A stretch of DNA of 64,000 nucleotides. It comes from Phocaeicola_A sp045647865 (GTDB taxonomy: Bacteria > Bacteroidota > Bacteroidia > Bacteroidales > Bacteroidaceae). Of this stretch, positions 25,359-33,095 are shown piece by piece; within the stretch, counting starts at the first letter, position 1; every line of letters begins with the position of its first letter. Both the position numbers and the translations under genes were made by a program. The notes under the pieces are model-generated. The model searched no databases. It saw only the letters and a list, made by a program, of their open reading frames with translations, and was not told where the DNA came from. The stretch covers positions 26,404-90,403 of the forward strand of contig JAZRMW010000057.1 of assembly GCA_045647865.1 (NCBI GenBank), in the 5' to 3' direction.

Positions 25359-27587
25359 TTATAATCTCATTGTCAAGCTCAACCGCTTGCGTTTCAAATC
25401 CACTTCAAGAACCTTCACCATCACCTGTTGACGGAGGGAAACGACAGTAGTCGGGTCGCTCACAAACTTGTCGGCCAACTGGGAGATATGCACGAGGCCG
25501 TCCTGATGGACACCCACATCGACAAAACAGCCGAAATTGGTAATGTTGGTGACAATGCCCGGCAGGGTCATTCCCTCGCGAAGGTCCTCCAGCGCGTGTA
25601 CGTCGGCAAAGTGGAAAGCCGTGAGCGGCTTGCGCGGGTCGAGACCCGGTTTGTCCAACTCCTGCATGATGTCCGTCAAGGTAGGAAGCCCCACGGTATC
25701 CGTCGTATAGCGCTTGAGGTCAATCTTCTGGCGCAACTCCTTATTCTTTATCAGTTCATCCACGGTGCAATGCAGGTCCTTGGCCATCTGCTCCACAATG
25801 TGGTAACTCTCGGGGTGTACGGCACTGTTGTCCAATGGGTTCTTGGCTTGCGGTATGCGCAGGAAGCCTGCACACTGCTCGAAGGCTTTGGCTCCCATGC
25901 GGGGCACCTTCATCAACTCTTTGCGCGAACGGAAAGGGCCATTCTCCGTGCGGTAATCCACTATGTTTTGAGCAAGCACAGGGCCAAGGCCGGAGACGTA
26001 TGTCAACAGGTGCTTGCTGGCCGTATTGGCGTTCACACCCACCGAGTTCACACAATTCTCCACCACCTGGTCGAGCGAGCGTTTCAGCATCGTCTGATCC
26101 ACATCGTGCTGATACTGCCCCACCCCGATGCTCTTCGGGTCAATCTTCACCAACTCCGCCAAGGGGTCCATCAGCCGACGACCGATAGATACGGCTCCGC
26201 GAACGGTCACATCGTAATCGGGGAACTCGTCGCGAGCAATCTTGGAGGCAGAGTAAACGGATGCCCCGTCCTCACTCACCGAGTAAACCTCGATGCCTTC
26301 GACAAAGGGCAGATGGCGGACAAATTCCTCCGTCTCGCGTCCGGCCGTACCGTTACCTATGGCGATAGCCTCTACCTGATACTTCTCGATTAGATACTTC
26401 ATCGTAGCCACTGACTCGCGATACTGGTTCTTAGGCGGATGGGGTGACATGATACTATGATGGAGCAAGGTTCCCTGTGCATCCAAGCAGACGAGTTTAC
26501 ATCCAGTGCGGAAACCAGGATCGATACCCAACACGCGCTTCTGCCCAAGGGGTGATGACAAGAGCAGTTGCTTCAAGTTCTCGGCAAAGATACGGATGGC
26601 CTCCACATCGGCTTTTTCCTTACTGAGGGCTGCAAACTCCGTCTCGATGGAGGGCTTCAGCAGGCGCTTGTATGCATCCGTAACGGCTTCGCGGACGTGG
26701 AAGGAACATTCTTTTTCAGGAGTGCAGGAGTGCAGGAGTGACGCTTCGCTTAGGAGTGCAGACGATAGTTTTGCTTGCATGGAATTGGCAATACTCCGCC
26801 GCTGTTCTCTCCCCCCTTGGGGGAGTTGGAGGGGGCTATATAATCTCAGCAACCTTTCCCTGCATTCCTCATCATCAGGCGAGATGGAGACCTTCAAGAT
26901 ACCCTCTGCCTCGCCCCTGCGGAGAGCCAACAGACGGTGCGAAGTACAGCGCTTGAGCGGTTCGCTGAAGTCGAAGTAGTCGCGAAACTTCTGCCCTTCT
27001 TCCTCCTTGCCTTTCACCACCTTGGAAGTGATGATGGCCGTGCGGCTGAACTGGTTGCGCACCTGATTGCGGGCCCGTTCATCTTCGTTCACCCGTTCGG
27101 CAATGATATCGCGAGCACCTTTCAACGCCTCCTCCTCATCTTTCACCTCACTATTTATAAAAGTACGCGCGCGAGCCATCAGGTTCGTTTCGCGTTGCAG
27201 CATCAGCAGGTTGGCCAGCGGCTCCAGCCCCCGCTGGCGGGCCACCTCGGCACGTGTCTTCCGCTTGGGCTTGTAGGGCAGATAGATGTCCTCCAGCTCC
27301 GTAGCATCCCACGAAGCCTTGATACGCTGACGGAGTTCGGGAGTCAGTTTCCCCTGCTCCTCAATGGTGTTCAATATGGTTTCCTTGCGCTTGGCCACCT
27401 CCGAAAGGCGTTCGTGCATCTGCTTGATTTGTTCTATCTGCACCTCGTCCAGTCCGCCCGTAGCCTCCTTGCGATAGCGGCTGATAAAGGGGATGGTGGC
27501 CCCTCCGGCCAACAGTTCCAAAGTGTTTGCCACACGCCGTTCAGCTATCTGCAGGGCGTTGGCTATCATCGGGTTGAATATTTCCAT
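25359..27587 (-). CDS. tex: Tex-family RNA-binding transcription accessory protein, with repeat-derived insert
   Basis: 742-residue cytosolic protein. Its order is an N-terminal helical Tex domain, a YqgF/RNase H-like domain starting VLGIDPGFRTGCKLV near residue 356, helix-hairpin-helix repeats near 530 (YVSGLGPVLAQNIVDYR), and a C-terminal S1 domain (LPGIVTNITNFGCFVDVGVHQDGLVH). Tex binds RNA and transcription complexes. Between the N-terminal helices, residues about 251-293 come from two repeat elements: a CCCCCTTGGGGG type and a family B type. The insert is in frame and no other domain is broken, so the protein is probably functional. Confidence 0.93.
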   Translation of the reverse strand: MEIFNPMIANALQIAERRVANTLELLAGGATIPFISRYRKEATGGLDEVQIEQIKQMHERLSEVAKRKETILNTIEEQGKLTPELRQRIKASWDATELEDIYLPYKPKRKTRAEVARQRGLEPLANLLMLQRETNLMARARTFINSEVKDEEEALKGARDIIAERVNEDERARNQVRNQFSRTAIITSKVVKGKEEEGQKFRDYFDFSEPLKRCTSHRLLALRRGEAEGILKVSISPDDEECRERLLRLYSPLQLPQGGREQRRSIANSMQAKLSSALLSEASLLHSCTPEKECSFHVREAVTDAYKRLLKPSIETEFAALSKEKADVEAIRIFAENLKQLLLSSPLGQKRVLGIDPGFRTGCKLVCLDAQGTLLHHSIMSPHPPKNQYRESVATMKYLIEKYQVEAIAIGNGTAGRETEEFVRHLPFVEGIEVYSVSEDGASVYSASKIARDEFPDYDVTVRGAVSIGRRLMDPLAELVKIDPKSIGVGQYQHDVDQTMLKRSLDQVVENCVNSVGVNANTASKHLLTYVSGLGPVLAQNIVDYRTENGPFRSRKELMKVPRMGAKAFEQCAGFLRIPQAKNPLDNSAVHPESYHIVEQMAKDLHCTVDELIKNKELRQKIDLKRYTTDTVGLPTLTDIMQELDKPGLDPRKPLTAFHFADVHALEDLREGMTLPGIVTNITNFGCFVDVGVHQDGLVHISQLADKFVSDPTTVVSLRQQVMVKVLEVDLKRKRLSLTMRL
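26711..26783. repeat. Family B repeat inside tex
   Basis: Contains AGGAGTGCAGGAGTGCAGG followed by AGTGACGCTTCGCTTAGG and AGTGCAGACGATAGTTTTG, ending TTGCATGGA. It is in frame and codes tex residues about 269-293 (minus strand), giving SMQAxLSS...EASLLHxCTP, the same peptide as in nudC. Confidence 0.85.
26810..26836. repeat. Family C repeat inside tex
   Basis: CCCCCCTTGGGGGAGTTGG followed by AGGGGGC, a short palindromic element coding tex residues about 251-260 (SPLQLPQGG). A related sequence, CTAATCCCCCGAGGGGGGA, lies at 49479-49497 after the second HU-like gene. Confidence 0.7.
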
Positions 27588-27614
27588 GTCGTTCTTTGTC
27601 TAAATTTGAGAGGA

Positions 27615-27622
27615 CAAAGATA
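27615..27622 (-). promoter_or_regulatory. -7 box of the tex-nudC operon
   Basis: On the minus strand TATCTTTG (complement of 27615-27622), 28 bp before the tex start codon. Confidence 0.7.
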
Positions 27623-27753
27623 CTGTTTTTATCCTATCTGAGCAAAACTTTTTCATGAGAACACTGAGATACGTAAACATGGAGTCTGCTCAAGGCAAAG
27701 AAGCGACTCTCTTTTTTTATCATGCTACTGAATAAACATAAAACGCTACAGAG

Positions 27754-27849
27754 TTTTCTTTAGTTATCGACGATAACTAAATAATCATCGACGATAACTA
27801 TATAATCATCGTCGATAACTACATAATCATCGTCGATAACTAAAGAAAA
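27754..27849. repeat. Array 1: four palindromic units at exact 21-bp period
   Basis: The unit TAGTTATCGACGATAACTA is a perfect 9+1+9 palindrome at 27761-27779. It is followed by three 21-bp units of form nATAATCATCG(A/T)CGATAACTA at 27780, 27801 and 27822. The centres are 27770, 27791, 27812 and 27833, exactly 21 bp apart. The whole is framed by perfect 21-bp inverted ends (27754-27774 and 27829-27849). It lies just upstream of the promoter of the HU-like gene, where a bound protein could control it. The rest of 27588-27925 holds the tex promoter. Confidence 0.92.
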
Positions 27850-27862
27850 GTCTTATGTATAT

Positions 27863-27893
27863 TTTGTTTTTACAGAAGAGTTATATAAATTTG
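27863..27893 (+). promoter_or_regulatory. Promoter of the first HU-like gene
   Basis: TTTG (27863-27866) and TAAATTTG (27886-27893) with a 19-bp spacer fit the Bacteroides -33/-7 elements. It starts 14 bp after Array 1 ends and 33 bp before the ATG. Confidence 0.8.
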
Positions 27894-27925
27894 CACCGAA
27901 GTATTCAACAATAAACCCTCGAATT

Positions 27926-28552
27926 ATGGCAAAGTATATCAGACAAGAGATTATCGACCTCAACAACACTGGAGAAAAACAAGTTTATTACCGCATGAAG
28001 AGTGCTACCCACTTCACACACGAACAGTTTATGGAATGGATGCGCTCTGCCGACCCCTCGGTGACCAGACATATAGAGGCTGCCATCAGCCACCTGACCC
28101 ATCAGCTGGCTGTTGCCCTGGCCCATGGACACAGTGTGAAGATTAACGGATTGGGAACTTTCAGAGCTGCCGTTGGTCTAAAGAAAAAACAAGAACCCGA
28201 CAAAATAGTGGACGGCATGCCACAACACAATGCACAGAACCTGAAAGTGACGGGAGTGAATTTCCGGGTAGATAAGGAATTTGTAAGCGACATAAATGCC
28301 CATTGCAAATTGGAAAGTGGAGGTACACAACGCATCCGCCGTCAAAAATATACATCCGAAGAACGGCTCGCACGCGCATTGGACTATTTGGACAAACATG
28401 GAACAATGAACATTGCACAATATGCTTCTCTGAACGGACTTTCGCGCACAGTCGCCACGCTGGAACTGCAAAAATTACGCAAAAATGCAGAAAGCGGAAT
28501 CGACTACATAGGCCGAAGCACACACAAACTGTATGTAAGGAGAAAGGAATAA
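27926..28552 (+). CDS. HU-like DNA-binding protein with C-terminal winged-helix-like extension
   Basis: 208 residues. The N-terminal part (about 1-120) has the HU-related fold seen in Bacteroidales: helices, then GHSVKINGLGTFRAAVG, the usual HU GFG-like turn, and a basic arm. The remaining part (about 130-208) includes TSEERLARALDYLDKHGTMNIAQYASLNGLSRTVATLELQKL, which reads as a helix-turn-helix domain. It probably binds DNA, possibly controlling itself at Array 1 directly upstream. No gene name is assigned. Confidence 0.8.
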   Translation: MAKYIRQEIIDLNNTGEKQVYYRMKSATHFTHEQFMEWMRSADPSVTRHIEAAISHLTHQLAVALAHGHSVKINGLGTFRAAVGLKKKQEPDKIVDGMPQHNAQNLKVTGVNFRVDKEFVSDINAHCKLESGGTQRIRRQKYTSEERLARALDYLDKHGTMNIAQYASLNGLSRTVATLELQKLRKNAESGIDYIGRSTHKLYVRRKE

Positions 28553-28596
28553 ACACCTTTCTTCTTTCCAATGCGGAAGTATTGAACATAAGCATC

Positions 28597-28634
28597 TGCA
28601 ATGCGCTAAAAAACGATAATTATAGCGCATTGCA
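28597..28634. repeat. Perfect 12-bp inverted repeat after the HU-like gene
   Basis: TGCAATGCGCTA (28597-28608) and TAGCGCATTGCA (28623-28634), with a 14-base loop. No T-run follows, so its role as terminator is doubtful. It could be a protein site. Confidence 0.7.
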
Positions 28635-28744
28635 AAGACTCCATACAACCTAAAGTAAAGAAACATACTATCCGGAATTTATGATTTTCTACACCTTTCT
28701 GCATTTTTTTCCTCTTTCATCGTGTAGAATTCATATTTAAATCG

Positions 28745-28752
28745 TACTTTTG
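28745..28752 (+). promoter_or_regulatory. -7 box before the structured RNA
   Basis: TACTTTTG at 28745-28752 followed by CCCCC, a perfect TAnnTTTG. Transcription would start near 28759. No convincing -33 TTTG was found. Confidence 0.65.
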
Positions 28753-28758
28753 CCCCCA

Positions 28759-28994
28759 TAATTAAAATAGTATTAACTGAGGCAGGAAGCGTCCTGTCCG
28801 ATACTTGAAATATGGATTTTGAGCTTTTGGCTCTTGTTCTCTTCCTTTTGAATACCGCCAAACATTCAACCAACGAGAACAAGCAGAAGAAAGTTCACAC
28901 CGCAAGGTGTGGACTGTTCGTGCTTGTTGTTGGAAAGGTCACTTGGCGGTAACCTAAAAGGAAGGCGAGTAACGGATAGTTTGCGCCTTTTTTG
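28759..28994 (+). ncRNA. Candidate structured RNA of about 235 nt, family unknown
   Basis: The region folds by eye into a long rod. A 5' hairpin GGCAGGA-agcg-TCCTGTC lies at 28781-28798. The main rod is CTTCCTTTT (28841-28849) with AAAAGGAAG (28956-28964); TACCGCCAA (28853-28861) with TTGGCGGTA (28943-28951); CCAAC (28870-28874) with GTTGG (28929-28933); AACAAGCA (28878-28885) with TGCTTGTT (28921-28928); and a tip GTTCACACC-GCAA-GGTGTGGAC (28893-28914). It has its own -7 box and ends in an intrinsic terminator, so it is likely a free RNA. The rod with an 8x9 internal loop is reminiscent of 6S RNA, but I do not recognise the family. It is not RNase P, tmRNA or SRP RNA by motif. It could alternatively be a leader of the BspA-like gene. 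Confidence 0.6.
28962..28994 (+). terminator. Intrinsic terminator of the structured RNA
   Basis: AAGGCG (28962-28967) pairs with CGCCTT (28984-28989), followed by a T tract. The stem shares three bases with the main rod of the RNA, so the two folds compete slightly. Confidence 0.7.
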
Positions 28995-29043
28995 TCTCCC
29001 CAAGAAGAAGACTCTTTATTATTAACAAACAAAACTAAACAGA

Positions 29044-32000
29044 ATGAAAACATTTAAAACCAAGCTGTTAGCAATAGTCACACTATTGTGCAGCATCGCA
29101 GCAAGTGCTCATGACTTTGAGGTGGATATAGTATCCCTCAACTTAGAGCAAAATGACGAAGAAATATCTGAAGTGACCGATTTAATGCCCGAGTTTCCGG
29201 GTGGGGACACCGAATTGATGAAATGGCTCTCAAACAACGTAAAATATCCGACAATTAGTTTTGAAAACGCCATACAAGGAACCGTTATTACACAGTTTGT
29301 GGTAGACAAAGACGGTTCTATCGTTGATCCTTTTGTCCTCTATGGAGTTGACCCCTATTTGGAAAAGGAAGCTATCCGTGTAGTGAAAGCTATGCCCAAG
29401 TGGAAACCCGGAGAACAGGGTGGAGAACCTGTGCGTGTAAGATTTACGTTGCCAATACAGTTCAAATTATCATTACCAGGAAGTGATGAAGACATTTTTG
29501 AAGTAGATGGCAATAGATACGAAATTTGGTGGTATAGTAAATCAGCGGTGGAGTTGACAAAGGGAACTAATACCGAGTCTGTATCCATTCCCGAAAGTGT
29601 TACCTACAATGGAAAAACTTATGCAGTAACAGGCATTAGAAACGATGCTTTCAGAAATTACGGGAATTTGGTCTCCCTCATTATTCCTAAAAGCATTACA
29701 AGCATTGGAGAAAGTGCATTTTGCAATTGCTCTTCCTTGACATCTATCAATGTTGATAAAGCTAACACTGTATTTAATAGTAGGGACAACTGCAATGCTA
29801 TCATTCAAACAAAAAGCAATACCCTTGTATTGGGATGTAAGACAACAGTCATTCCTAATAACGTGACAAGCATTGGAACAAATGCGTTCTATGGCAGAGA
29901 TGTGACTTCCGTAAAGATTCCTGAAAGTGTAACAAACATTGGACGCTATGCATTTGGAGGCTTCAACAGAAGTGCTTTCACTATCCCAAATAGTGTGACA
30001 AGCATTGGAATCGGGGCTTTTGTCACTAGTGGTTTGACATCCATTACCATCCCCGAGAATGTGACGAGCATAGGAGAGTATGCATTTGGCGGATGTTTTG
30101 ACTTAAAAACCATAACATTCAACTGCAAGGAAATTGGTTATCGCATAGGATCGTCTTTGCCTTCAGTAACAAAAGAAGTACTATTTGGCAACAGTGTGAA
30201 AAGCATTGGGCATGAAGCTTTCCGTTATTGCTCAAACTTGACTTCTGTTAATATTCCCGACAATGTAACAAAATTGGATACCAGAGCCTTTGCTGATTGT
30301 ATGAATTTAACATCAGTAAACATCGCAGAAGGTGTAAAGGAAATAGGTTACGCTGCGTTCTATAATTGTCCCAATTTGACATCCGTTACAATCCCTAACA
30401 GTGCAACAAATATTGGCGAATGGGCTTTTGGTGCTTGCTCAAGTTTGACCTCCGTCAGTCTTCCCAACGCTTTATCAAAAATCTGCACAGCAACATTCTA
30501 TGAATGCACAGGTTTGACTTCGGTTGAAATACCTAACAGTGTCAAGGAAATTGGCGAATGGGCTTTTGGTGCTTGCTCAAGTTTGACCTCCGTCAGTCTT
30601 CCCAACACTTTATCTAAAATCAGTAAAGGAACATTCTATGAATGCACAGGTTTGACTTCGGTTGAAATACCTAACAGTGTCAAGGAAATCGGTGGATGGG
30701 CTTTCGACAATTGTTCCAGCTTGACTTCCGTTGAAATTCCCAACAGTGTAGAGAAAATGGACACTTCCGCTTTCAGACTTTGTACAGCTTTAACTTCTGT
30801 AAAACTCTCTGAAAACTTAAAGAATGTGAGTCCTTGGAATTTCGCATATTGTTCTAAATTGCAAACAATTGAGATTCCTAATAGTGTGACGGAAATAGGA
30901 ACTTCTGCTTTTGGCCTGTGCTCAGAATTAACAAATGTCAACATCGGGAATTCTGTGACAACCATTGGAGATTATGCATTTGACGGATGTTATAATCTTG
31001 CAAATATCAACCTCGGCAATGCAATAACTAATATTGGACAAGGAGCGTTTGATGAATGCCATTCACTCACAAGCATTACTATTCCTAAATCAGTAACGAA
31101 GATTGGCTCCTTCCCATTTGCCTATTGCTCAAGTCTTGCTAACCTAACGGTAGAAGAAGGAAATACGGTTTACGATTCAAGAAATAATTGTAATGCCCTC
31201 ATAGAAACGGCAACCAACAAATTGATTTCGGGATGTAAAAATACCGTCATTCCAAATACGGTGACAAGTATCGGCATATATGCTTTTGGAAATTGTTCAG
31301 GACTGACAGAGCTCAATCTTCCCAATTCTATAACAAACATAGAGGAAAGAGCATTTAACGATTGTTACAACCTAAAAAATATCTCACTTCCCAATTCTGT
31401 AAAAACAATCGGGAATTATGCATTCAATGGTTGCAAAGAACTTACAGATATTACCATTCCGAACTCTATCACTAATATTGAAGAAGGATTGTTCAAAGGC
31501 TGCTTCAACCTGTCCAAGATGAATATCCCCAATTCTGTGACGGAGATTGAGGATTATGCATTCTATGGTTGTTTGAACCTTACAGACGTCACCGTCTCCA
31601 ATTCATTGACCAGCATCGGAGACAGCGTATTTTATCAAACTCCATGGTTTGAGAATCTTCCTGATGGAATCATTTACTTGGGTAAAGTGCTTTATGATTA
31701 TATAGGAGAAATGCCGGCAGGCACTTCAATTGATGTCATGGATGGAATAACGACTATCAACAATGATGCTTTCAAGGATTACACAGGTCTGGTGAGCATA
31801 ACTGTCCCCAGCTCATTGGAAAAAGTTGAAGACAATGCTTTCGAAGGTTGCGTAAACCTAAAGACTGTGATTAATCTTTCCAAACTCGGATTCACAAAAG
31901 GATATCCATTTGACGGGTATATAGCCTATTATGCCACGAATCTAATGAACGTAGATGGCAAAGTTGGTGATTTCTTGTTCACAGAAAACAAAGAAGTAAA

Positions 32001-32553
32001 CAAGTTGAGCTACTATCTTGGAAATAAGAGCGATTTGACTCTTCCGATGGATTACAAAGGAGGGAACTATGAAATTGCCAATAATGTATTCTATCGTAAT
32101 GAAAAGTTGGAAAAAGTTTCGATTCCTAATGCTGTAACAAAAATTGAAATGTCTGCATTTGAAGGATGTATCAATCTTACAGAAGTATATATAGGAAGTG
32201 GAATGAAAGAAATTGTCGATATGGCATTCTTTGAATGTTATAATCTGAAGACCATCACCGTAGCAGCTACAACTCCTCCCACACTCAGTGAATATGAATT
32301 TGACGAAACAGCTTACCAAACCATTATCGTCAGAGTTCCCGAAGGCTCATTGGCTGCTTATAAAGCTGATGACGTATGGAAAAACTTCTGGAACATCGAA
32401 GAGTATGACGCAACAGGAATCGGAAAAACTCTGATAGACACAAGTGCTGTAGCCGCTCCCATCTATAACCTTCAAGGTACACAGATGAAAAACGTAGAGA
32501 ACCTACCCAGCGGCATCTATATCCAAGGTGGCAAGAAGTTCAGAGTGAGGTAA
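29044..32553 (+). CDS. BspA-like leucine-rich repeat surface protein with N-terminal TonB C-domain
   Basis: 1169 residues. A signal peptide (about 1-22, ending ASAHDF) is followed by a TonB C-terminal-type domain (about 47-145, PEFPGGDTELMKWLSNNVKYP), usually a partner of outer-membrane receptors. Residues about 180-1090 hold some 30 BspA-type LRR_5 repeats with the core SVTxIGxxAFxxCSSLTSVxIP. Some units are near duplicates: about 30420-30530 and 30550-30670 repeat almost exactly. A short C-terminal segment IYNLQGTQMKNV...GIYIQGGKKF resembles the Bacteroidales sorting-like tail. Such proteins are surface adhesins; the role of the TonB-type domain here is unclear. Confidence 0.85.
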   Translation: MKTFKTKLLAIVTLLCSIAASAHDFEVDIVSLNLEQNDEEISEVTDLMPEFPGGDTELMKWLSNNVKYPTISFENAIQGTVITQFVVDKDGSIVDPFVLYGVDPYLEKEAIRVVKAMPKWKPGEQGGEPVRVRFTLPIQFKLSLPGSDEDIFEVDGNRYEIWWYSKSAVELTKGTNTESVSIPESVTYNGKTYAVTGIRNDAFRNYGNLVSLIIPKSITSIGESAFCNCSSLTSINVDKANTVFNSRDNCNAIIQTKSNTLVLGCKTTVIPNNVTSIGTNAFYGRDVTSVKIPESVTNIGRYAFGGFNRSAFTIPNSVTSIGIGAFVTSGLTSITIPENVTSIGEYAFGGCFDLKTITFNCKEIGYRIGSSLPSVTKEVLFGNSVKSIGHEAFRYCSNLTSVNIPDNVTKLDTRAFADCMNLTSVNIAEGVKEIGYAAFYNCPNLTSVTIPNSATNIGEWAFGACSSLTSVSLPNALSKICTATFYECTGLTSVEIPNSVKEIGEWAFGACSSLTSVSLPNTLSKISKGTFYECTGLTSVEIPNSVKEIGGWAFDNCSSLTSVEIPNSVEKMDTSAFRLCTALTSVKLSENLKNVSPWNFAYCSKLQTIEIPNSVTEIGTSAFGLCSELTNVNIGNSVTTIGDYAFDGCYNLANINLGNAITNIGQGAFDECHSLTSITIPKSVTKIGSFPFAYCSSLANLTVEEGNTVYDSRNNCNALIETATNKLISGCKNTVIPNTVTSIGIYAFGNCSGLTELNLPNSITNIEERAFNDCYNLKNISLPNSVKTIGNYAFNGCKELTDITIPNSITNIEEGLFKGCFNLSKMNIPNSVTEIEDYAFYGCLNLTDVTVSNSLTSIGDSVFYQTPWFENLPDGIIYLGKVLYDYIGEMPAGTSIDVMDGITTINNDAFKDYTGLVSITVPSSLEKVEDNAFEGCVNLKTVINLSKLGFTKGYPFDGYIAYYATNLMNVDGKVGDFLFTENKEVNKLSYYLGNKSDLTLPMDYKGGNYEIANNVFYRNEKLEKVSIPNAVTKIEMSAFEGCINLTEVYIGSGMKEIVDMAFFECYNLKTITVAATTPPTLSEYEFDETAYQTIIVRVPEGSLAAYKADDVWKNFWNIEEYDATGIGKTLIDTSAVAAPIYNLQGTQMKNVENLPSGIYIQGGKKFRVR

Positions 32554-32582
32554 AGCACAAAACTCCTGACATCTGACAAAAA

Positions 32583-32625
32583 ATACTCCCCATAACCTTT
32601 TGTTATAGTAGGTTGTGGGGAGTAT
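32583..32625 (+). terminator. Hairpin after the BspA-like gene
   Basis: ATACTCCCCATAACC (32583-32597) pairs with GGTTGTGGGGAGTAT (32611-32625) with one G-T pair. It is 29 bp after the stop codon. The T-tail is weak. Confidence 0.75.
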
Positions 32626-32630
32626 CTGTA

Positions 32631-32965
32631 TTAACGTGAGTTCGACGAATTCAAGATAGAAGTGTTTAAGACACCGATAGCCGGAATCGTGAAACAATAT
32701 CATGATAAGCATGATTTCTGCCTTTGACAGGGTGGAATCACGATGGTAAGGGCGCTTGTTTCCACTTTTCAGCGTATATTTTGCTGTCATCTTATCAAAA
32801 AACTTGCAGAAATCATCTGCCATACAAAATAATTCTGTAACTTTGTCCGCGGTGAGCATAGCGATTATTGTTTGTAATTCTTTGTAATTGAGCACTATAA
32901 AGATACAACAATTTTCGCTAACCACCAAATTTACAGATAATTAAGATTCGTCGAACTCACGTTAA
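32631..32965. mobile_element. 335-bp MITE-like remnant of an IS982-family element
   Basis: The ends are terminal inverted repeats: TTAACGTGAGTTCGACGAAT at 32631-32650 and ATTCGTCGAACTCACGTTAA at about 32946-32965. Between them is the beginning of an IS982-like transposase on the minus strand, after which the frame runs straight into the terminal repeat. So the middle and end of the transposase are deleted while both ends are kept, as in a non-autonomous derivative. The flanking TA on each side may be part of the target or the end. Confidence 0.8.
32640..32859 (-). pseudogene. IS982-family transposase N-terminal fragment
   Basis: About 72 residues beginning MLTADKVTELFCMADDFCKF and ending FHDSGYRCLKHFYLEF. 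The pattern YHRDSTLSKAEIM and GYRCLKHFY is characteristic of the start of IS982 transposases (about 300 residues). The DDE catalytic core is absent. The frame continues into the inverted repeat and into neighbouring sequence, so it is not a functional protein. Confidence 0.8.
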
Positions 32966-33048
32966 TAAGGTATAGGACAAATGTGCACTACAAAGCCATG
33001 TGCGTCACACTTTTCTTTCTTTTTCTTCCACATTTACGAAAAAAGCAT

Positions 33049-33056
33049 TACCTTTG
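33049..33056 (+). promoter_or_regulatory. -7 box of the GH105-DUF2264 gene
   Basis: TACCTTTG at 33049-33056, 40 bp before the chosen start codon. Confidence 0.65.
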
Positions 33057-33095
33057 TGCCCAAGAATAAACTAAGTGAAACACATATCAAGTATC

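Noticed and set aside
25428..27641. Several long plus-strand frames opposite tex
   Set aside because: They mirror the high-GC tex gene on the minus strand and show no motifs; tex has all expected domains.
27754..27849. CRISPR-like repeat array
   Set aside because: The units are contiguous at 21 bp with no unique spacers, are palindromic and have no cas genes nearby. The same holds for 48798-48890 and 14966-15041.
28759..28994. Identification as RNase P RNA, tmRNA, SRP RNA or a cobalamin riboswitch
   Set aside because: The conserved core sequences of these RNAs were looked for and not seen, so the RNA is left unnamed.
32503..32928. Functional transposase gene
   Set aside because: Only the N-terminal 72 residues match IS982. 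The frame then runs into the terminal repeat and the end of the BspA-like gene, and no catalytic core is present.
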